From positions 307,013 to 371,012 of the forward strand of contig NZ_JAJTWU010000004.1 of the NCBI RefSeq assembly GCF_021353265.1: a stretch of DNA of 64,000 nucleotides. Reading direction: 5' to 3'. The stretch is from Pelomonas cellulosilytica (GTDB lineage: Bacteria; Pseudomonadota; Gammaproteobacteria; Burkholderiales; Burkholderiaceae_C). A model generated the notes under the pieces. The model did not search any database and was not told the origin of the DNA. It worked only from the letters and a program-made list of their open reading frames with translations. A program made the position numbers and the translations under genes. Numbering within the stretch: position 1 is the stretch's first letter; each line of letters opens with the position of its first letter. Below are positions 59,347 through 64,000 of the stretch, in pieces.

Positions 59347-59925
59347 CTATCTTGGCTCGCCGAGGAAGCTGGCGAGCAGCTCCCTCCGATGACTTAGCTG
59401 AGTATGAGTGAAGTCTGCTCCCCGCTTCCCGCGGGTCTGAACGATCTTGCTCGTATCGTCGAATCCGAAGCCGAAATAGCGGTCTTCCTTGCTCTCCCGG
59501 ACGGTCACACAACCTTTGATCACTTCGCGCATCTCGGAGTTGTTAAGAAGGAGGATGACCTCCCGGTACCTCTCTGGAGTCTTGCCCCTGTCCGTGTCGG
59601 CGAGATCGCGCGGATAGAAGCCTACAAGCATGAAGAAGTCGGCGTCGTCAGGCACCAGAAACCGGTTAAACCAGGTGTAGTACTTGAAGCGCTCCGTCGT
59701 GGGCCTGACGGGCGGATTCGGAATGTAGGTACGTGAAGCTTTGACTTGGATGGTGGCCACACGCGATGCGCCCTCGGGTCTCTTTCGAAGCAGGGCCAAG
59801 TCCACGCCCTTCTCCTGCCGTGCCGTCGGGATGAATACCGAGTAGCCGTCCTTCTTGCGGAACAGCTCCTGCAGCCGTCCAGCGACCACCAGTTCGGGCC
59901 ACGGAAGCGTAAATACAGCGTCCAC
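59347..59925 (-). CDS. Hypothetical protein with PD-(D/E)XK nuclease-like motif
   Basis: A 192-aa protein of no family I can name. Residues 11-62 show the order E20 ... KGVDLALLRK (D42) ... IQVKAS (Q60, K62), which fits the D-x(n)-(E/Q)-x-K core of PD-(D/E)XK nuclease-like folds. The middle reads DADFFMLVGFYPRDL. The start is GTG at 59925 with GGAGAG 7 nt upstream. That ribosome site lies just 4 nt before the stop of the upstream membrane-protein gene, so the pair is one operon. It is convergent with the FAH remnant (4-nt gap). Nuclease activity is inference from motif spacing. Confidence 0.6.
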   Translation of the reverse strand: MDAVFTLPWPELVVAGRLQELFRKKDGYSVFIPTARQEKGVDLALLRKRPEGASRVATIQVKASRTYIPNPPVRPTTERFKYYTWFNRFLVPDDADFFMLVGFYPRDLADTDRGKTPERYREVILLLNNSEMREVIKGCVTVRESKEDRYFGFGFDDTSKIVQTRGKRGADFTHTQLSHRRELLASFLGEPR

Positions 59926-59940
59926 GTCGGCTCTCCGGTA

Positions 59941-61206
59941 CTAGGCTGCCAACGGCAGTGCTTCACGGCGAACGCCGACGATCTCCGATCCGTCGACCTC
60001 GAAGAGTAGACGCATCGGCTGACTTTGGGCGAGCATCAACTGGTCCGTCCGAGCTACTGCGTCGCGGCACTCGTCGGTCTTGTCATAGACGAGCTGGTTC
60101 GCGCTCGTGGCAGCCCTGCGGACTTCGCCCTTGCGAGCGTCCAAGGTCTCCTGCTTGTTCCACATCGACTTGATGCGCTCAAGGTCTTGCCCCAGCACTG
60201 CATCCAGCTGACCAGGCAGGCTGCGGGCGGCTTCAACGTGCGCCAAGATTGCGTCGCGCCTTGCGTTCTTCAGCTGAGGTTCACCGGGATACAGGCATAG
60301 GACGTGCCACGCGGCAGCGCGTGTGCGCAAGCACAGCGCGATATCTGACGCAATCCGCTCAAGCCTTTGCATCTTTCGAACGAGGCCTTCAGTCACAGCC
60401 TGCGAACCGACGGTGTCGGTGTCTGCCACGCCCTGTCCGACGACCTTTCCGTACTCTGCGTATAGGTGACGGAAAACCTTCGTGAGCTCACCTTCTGAGG
60501 CCTCGAGCTGGCCGCGAACAGCGGACGGCAGCTCACCGGCCTGAACTGCCCTCGCGACCGTTGACAGGTAGTCCAAGGTTCCGCTCAGAACACTACGCCG
60601 TTCCAACTCCAAGAACTCCGAGACCCCCTTCACTGCGTCGGCCAGCTCCGTGAGCTTCGCATTGATGTCGGCCAAATGCTTTTGGGCGACGATCACGCTC
60701 GCAATCTGCCAGACGGCGGCAGCGTTGATCATGTGCTTGAGTTTGTCCGCTTCGAACAGCCGGGCGTGCTCCTTGATTCCTGGCGCCCCAAGAACAAAGC
60801 CGCGCATGCCGTTCCCATCAGCAGCCTGAGCCAGGTTGCCGTTGACGACAACCTCCATCAACCTCTTTCCGCTAGCTTCACCAGCGGTAAGAACCGACGG
60901 CACCGCCTGAAGTAGAGCCGACAGCCGGCTTATGCCCACGTCGCTGGCATCAACTGGCTCGGCCCGCTGGAAGCGTGTGACGTCGACAAGCATCTCCACG
61001 GCAACGACAGGATGGGAAGCGTCGCTGCCGATCACGAGCCTGGCCGGCGCGTCCTCAGTGGCCGCTTCCCTCGCCGACTGCGACCCGATGGTGGCAAGGC
61101 CACTAGATGAGGACTGTTCGGACCTCGACGGCTTCCTTCTGAAATACCAGACGGTCAGCCCGACAAGTACAGCGGCGAACAGCGCAAGCGCGATTGGCAT
61201 AGACAT
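59941..61206 (-). CDS. Membrane-anchored hypothetical protein, unrecognised
   Basis: A 421-aa protein. One membrane helix at residues 4-22 (PIALALFAAVLVGLTVWYF) is followed by an Arg/Lys stop-transfer signal and a Ser-rich linker, so the rest is probably cytoplasmic. The middle (residues about 130-330) is largely helical with heptad-like spacing, for example INAAAVWQIASVIVAQKHLA followed by DINAKLTELADAVKGVSEFL. The C-terminal part is charged and helical as well. ATG at 61206 has GGAG 6 nt upstream. It is the first gene of a two-gene operon with the nuclease-like protein. I do not recognise the family; a defence or stress role is only suggested by the mobile surroundings. Confidence 0.6.
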   Translation of the reverse strand: MSMPIALALFAAVLVGLTVWYFRRKPSRSEQSSSSGLATIGSQSAREAATEDAPARLVIGSDASHPVVAVEMLVDVTRFQRAEPVDASDVGISRLSALLQAVPSVLTAGEASGKRLMEVVVNGNLAQAADGNGMRGFVLGAPGIKEHARLFEADKLKHMINAAAVWQIASVIVAQKHLADINAKLTELADAVKGVSEFLELERRSVLSGTLDYLSTVARAVQAGELPSAVRGQLEASEGELTKVFRHLYAEYGKVVGQGVADTDTVGSQAVTEGLVRKMQRLERIASDIALCLRTRAAAWHVLCLYPGEPQLKNARRDAILAHVEAARSLPGQLDAVLGQDLERIKSMWNKQETLDARKGEVRRAATSANQLVYDKTDECRDAVARTDQLMLAQSQPMRLLFEVDGSEIVGVRREALPLAA

Positions 61207-61321
61207 ACTCTTCTCCCTTTGTTTTCGATGTTATGTCTGCGCGATGTCCCATTCTCTAAAGCAGGACGTTCCTGACGCCGGCAGCCTTAGGAATACGCCA
61301 ATAGTTCACTACTTCGGGGAC

Positions 61322-61333
61322 GCGCTAGCCCCC
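61322..61333 (+). repeat. Left target-site duplication of the IS4 element
   Basis: GCGCTAGCCCCC directly before the left inverted repeat is repeated exactly at 62879-62890 after the right one. Its length (10-12 bp, depending on where the IS end is set) fits IS4-family insertion. Confidence 0.9.
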
Positions 61334-62878
61334 AATACCGTTAATTTAGCGCGATTGCCGTATGATCGCTTCCCGTCTTCCGATGGGAGCCATACATGGC
61401 CAGAACCAAGGCGGGATTGGGTGCCGGCGCGAGGCTGGCGGACTTCTTGAACGCCAGCCTGATGGCCCGCGTAGTACCGCCCGAAGTCGTCCACGAGGTG
61501 CTCGATGCCCATGGCCGCAACAGCCGGCGCATTCGGGCGTTCCCCGCAGTGGCCGGTGTGTACTACGTGATGGCACTCAGCCTGTACCCGGAGGCGTCGT
61601 ACGAGGCGGTGTTCTCGGCCGTTTCGCAGGGCCTGGCCTGGGAGGCTGGTGCGCCCCAACCTGCGGGCGTCAGCAAGGTGGCTATCAGCTTGCTGCGCTC
61701 GCGCATCGGCGCCCAGCCGTTGGCCGACCTCGTGGAACGGTGCTGCGTGCCGCTGGCCGATCCGGCCGTGCACCCGGCAGGCTTCTACCGTGGCCTGCGG
61801 CTCGTCGCGGTCGATGGCAGCACCTTCGAGTTGGCGGACGATCCGGCGATAGAGCAGGAGTTCGGTCGCCCCGGCGGGCGGCAAGGCCAGGCCGGCTACC
61901 CGCAGGCGCGTTGCGTGCTGCTGGCCGAGTGCGGCACCCACGCCATCCTGGGCGCCAACCTGGGCCCGTACGGCAGCGGCGAGTGGGCGCTGTGTCAGCC
62001 GCTGCTGGCCCGCTTGGGCCCGGGCATGCTGTGCATGGCAGATCGAGGTTTCAACGGCTTCGAACACTGGGAGCAGGCCCGCGCCACTGGCGCGCAGTTG
62101 CTCTGGCGCTGCGGCAGCACACGCAATCTGCCGGTGGAGAAGGTGCTGGCCGACGGCAGCTACCTCAGCACCATCCGGCCCACTGGCGTGAGCGCCGCCG
62201 AGGCCAAGGTCCGGGCCATCAAGGTGCGGGTGATCGACTACACCCTGCCCAACATGCCCGACAGCCAACCCCACTACCGGCTGATGACCACGCTGCTGGA
62301 CGACACGGCGGCGCCGCTGCTGGAACTGGCCGAGCTGTACCACCGCCGCTGGGCGATGGAGTCCATCTACGACGAATTGAAGACGCACCTGGTGCAAAAC
62401 CGCAGAGTGCTGCGCAGCCGAACGCCGGAACTTGTGCGCCAGGAGTTCTTCGGCTGGGTGTTGATGCACTACACCGTGCGTTGGCTGCTGCACCAGGGTG
62501 CTGCCCGGCACCGGATACCGCACGAAGACTTGTCCTTTGTCGGACACGTGCAACTCATCCGCCAACAGCAGCCCCTGTCCGGGGCCTTCCCCCCCACAGC
62601 GCACGAGGAAGCGAGCGTCGTGGTTCCAGGCGCTGCTTGAGGTGTCGGCCACCTTGCGCGCCAGCCGGACCATCAACCGCAGTTCACCGCGCATGGTCAA
62701 GCGCCGGAACTCCCGGCACATGGCGTTTCAGTGGGGCGCACCGCGACGTGTGCCCATCGACTTCACGCCGCAAGCTGCTGCGCCGATGATTGCCGCCCCG
62801 CCCGGTCGTACGCGCTTGCGAAGGGCATGGTCAAAGGGGCGGCCGGGTGGATCGTTCATCATCTAAGTTAACGGTATT
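61334..62878 (+). mobile_element. Complete IS4-family insertion sequence (1545 bp)
   Basis: The left end AATACCGTTAATTTAG (61334-61349) and the right end, as reverse complement AATACCGTTAACTTAG (62863-62878), are inverted repeats with one mismatch in 16. A 12-bp direct repeat of the target flanks the element on both sides. One transposase gene fills the interior. The exact target duplication shows an insertion that has not since been rearranged. The flanks left and right of it were once contiguous. Confidence 0.93.
61396..62640 (+). CDS. IS4-family transposase, C-terminally frameshifted
   Basis: A 414-aa DDE transposase. First Asp in LVAVDGSTFELAD, second Asp in CMADRGFNGFEHWE, and the Y-(2)-R-(3)-E-(6)-K signature in YHRRWAMESIYDELK. 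The domain core is complete. The family's C-terminal tail is missing from this frame: after a run of seven C at 62589-62595 the protein ends HEEASVVVPGAA, while the next frame carries a tail typical of the family (WFQALLEVSATLRASRTINR) and stops at 62866, inside the right inverted repeat. One C too many, a sequencing error or a real mutation, explains this. ATG 61396 has GGGAG upstream. Confidence 0.88.
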   Translation: MARTKAGLGAGARLADFLNASLMARVVPPEVVHEVLDAHGRNSRRIRAFPAVAGVYYVMALSLYPEASYEAVFSAVSQGLAWEAGAPQPAGVSKVAISLLRSRIGAQPLADLVERCCVPLADPAVHPAGFYRGLRLVAVDGSTFELADDPAIEQEFGRPGGRQGQAGYPQARCVLLAECGTHAILGANLGPYGSGEWALCQPLLARLGPGMLCMADRGFNGFEHWEQARATGAQLLWRCGSTRNLPVEKVLADGSYLSTIRPTGVSAAEAKVRAIKVRVIDYTLPNMPDSQPHYRLMTTLLDDTAAPLLELAELYHRRWAMESIYDELKTHLVQNRRVLRSRTPELVRQEFFGWVLMHYTVRWLLHQGAARHRIPHEDLSFVGHVQLIRQQQPLSGAFPPTAHEEASVVVPGAA

Positions 62879-62890
62879 GCGCTAGCCCCC
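62879..62890 (+). repeat. Right target-site duplication of the IS4 element
   Basis: GCGCTAGCCCCC, an exact copy of 61322-61333, follows the right inverted repeat. The sequence after it (ATCGTCATCCC...) continues the DNA that stood left of the element before insertion. Confidence 0.9.
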
Positions 62891-62987
62891 ATCGTCATCC
62901 CATCGCCATCCGCCCGCCACAACGCCTGGAGCACGCATCAGCGCTGTGTGGGCTCGTCTGATTTCTGATATTGAGGTAGAGCTTTTT

Positions 62988-63073
62988 TCACCGAACGCCA
63001 GCGATGTTGAATCCGCCGTCGACCAGCAGGCTCTGACCGGTGATGAAGCGAGTGGCATCCGTGCCAGAGGCAA
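62988..63073 (-). pseudogene. C-terminal remnant of a short-chain dehydrogenase/reductase gene
   Basis: The minus strand encodes FASGTDATRFITGQSLLVDG followed by GFNIAGVR and a stop at 62988. This is the standard C-terminus of SDR-family oxidoreductases (…ARFITGQ.L.VDGG...). Everything upstream is replaced by IS3-family sequence on the opposite strand, so only about 28 codons of the SDR gene are left. The junction at about 63070 marks the IS3-family insertion or a later deletion. Confidence 0.75.
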
Positions 63074-63662
63074 ACGCAGGTTTGTCGTGACCACAGACAG
63101 CGAGCACGGCCTGCCGCTGGCGCCAAATCTGCTGCAGCGGGACTTCTCCGCCGAGGCGCCGAATCTGAAGTGGACAAGCGACATCACGTACATCGAGACG
63201 GCTGAAGGCTGGCTGTATCTGGCGGCGATCCTCGACTTGCACAGTCGCCAGGTCGTGGGCTGGAGCATGCAGCCGCACATGCAAACCAGCCTGATCACGG
63301 ACGCGCTGCGCATGGCTTGGTTCAGACGGCAACCCGCGCCCGGACTGATCCTGCACAGCGATAGGGGCAGCCAGTATTGCAGTCGAGAATTCCGTGGCCT
63401 GCTGAGCGGCTACGGCATGCGCTCGTCGATAAGTCGCAAGGGCGATTGCTGGGACAACGCGCCGACGGAAAGCCTGTGGGGCAGTCTGAAAGTAGGCAGG
63501 CTCTATGGAAGAAAATTCGCCACACGACGACAGGCGATGGACGAGGTCATTGCCTGGCTGACGTTCTACAACGACCGGCGACTCCACTCGTCACTGGGCT
63601 ACGTCAGCCCAATGAAGTTCGAGGAAAGCTGGCTCGCGGCGCAGCTCAAAGACGCCGCGTAA
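63068..63662 (+). pseudogene. IS3-family transposase OrfB, N-terminally truncated
   Basis: The plus strand encodes about 198 residues of an rve/DDE integrase domain: PNLLQRDFSAEAPNLKWTSD with the first Asp, then ILHSDRGSQYCS with the second Asp, and DNAPTESLWGSLK with the Glu. The C-terminal FYNDRRLHSSLGYVSPMKFE is intact. The N-terminal helix-turn-helix part of OrfB and all of OrfA are missing; a longer open frame from 62946 reads into the antisense of an SDR remnant and is not a real start. No left IS end is seen. The enzyme is very probably inactive. Confidence 0.88.
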
Positions 63663-63783
63663 CAAGGTTGCTAAGAACTACGGGCAACAGGGGCAAGGTC
63701 AGTCCTTGCATAGATCAGCGGCTCAAAGCTAGGCTATGAATATGCCTTATGAGACGAGGCATGGCTAGGGAGGAGAGACATCT

Positions 63784-64000
63784 ATGGCTAAGCCGACCAT
63801 CCTGCCGGCGGGATACGACGCGGAACTGCGGTTTGGCGTCGTCATGTACGGCGGCGTTTCGCTGGCGATCTACATCTACGGCGTGAGCAATGAAATCTTC
63901 GAGCTGGCATGCGCGACGCCGCTCGATGGGCGCCGCTCACCTGGCGACAACGATGCCGTTGATAGCACCCGTGAGGTCTACCGTCGGCTGTCGCTCTTAG
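63784..64000 (+). CDS. Patatin-related protein (start only; runs off the window)
   Basis: The first 72 residues are visible. MAKPTILPAGYDAELRFGVV is followed by MYGGVSLAIYIYGVSNEIFE, the opening of the bacterial patatin-related proteins (DUF3376 type), which carry a patatin-like phospholipase domain with a Gly-rich anion hole (here YGGVSLA) near the N-terminus. The Ser-Asp catalytic pair would lie beyond the window edge and cannot be checked. The start ATG 63784 has GGAGGAG about 10 nt upstream. The 121-nt gap after the IS3-family remnant holds its promoter. It may act on membrane lipids; some patatin-like proteins are effectors in defence systems, but nothing here proves that. Confidence 0.75.
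   Translation, partial: MAKPTILPAGYDAELRFGVVMYGGVSLAIYIYGVSNEIFELACATPLDGRRSPGDNDAVDSTREVYRRLSLL

Noticed and set aside
61309-62721. Minus-strand frame of 470 codons across the IS4 element.
   Set aside because: It is antisense to the transposase, which has full DDE motifs.

Overview
The window looks like a chromosomal segment of a high-GC betaproteobacterium, most likely Burkholderiales (Rubrivivax/Roseateles/Leptothrix-like). This rests on a housekeeping core with typical betaproteobacterial gene order: hupB–tRNA-Val–ppiD, uvrC next to pgsA, the EarP/EF-P pair with Arg32, mltG–tmk–holB–pilZ–tatD, and ygfZ followed by a DUF4936 gene. No 16S rRNA is present, so the genus is not fixed.

Region 1 (1–42356, minus strand) is a single open reading frame that enters at 42356 and leaves the window still open at position 1: at least 14,118 codons. 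It encodes a giant modular surface or secreted protein. From N to C terminus I see an LEPR-XLL motif, seven super-repeats of about 390 aa, a block of 60–70 aa units, four super-repeats of about 662 aa, filamentous-haemagglutinin-like sequence, a central RTX calcium-binding block, a blade-like repeat region, and five parallel beta-helix segments interleaved with golvesin-like and malectin-like domains. A nidogen-like segment, an SbsA-like Ig domain and a cadherin-like/PKD array follow, and the array is still running at the window edge. Long open frames on the plus strand here are antisense shadows.

Region 2 (42363–44975) has one FAD-dependent oxidoreductase gene, then about 1.2 kb of decayed gene remnants (IS110, UPF0158-like, an unnamed C-terminal family).

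Region 3 (44940–58600) is the conserved core. On the minus strand lie tRNA-His, ppiD, tRNA-Val, hupB, pgsA, a TonB-like lipoprotein gene and uvrC. On the plus strand are earP and efp with a strong terminator. Then on the minus strand come a small hypothetical gene, an ankyrin gene, tatD, pilZ, holB, tmk and mltG, and finally ygfZ and a DUF4936 gene on the plus strand.

Region 4 (58601–64000) is accessory DNA: a fumarylacetoacetase-family remnant, an unrecognised two-gene cassette (membrane-anchored protein plus a protein with a PD-(D/E)XK-like motif), a complete IS4-family element with 12-bp target duplication and a frameshifted transposase, an N-terminally truncated IS3-family transposase fused to an SDR gene remnant, and the start of a patatin-related gene.
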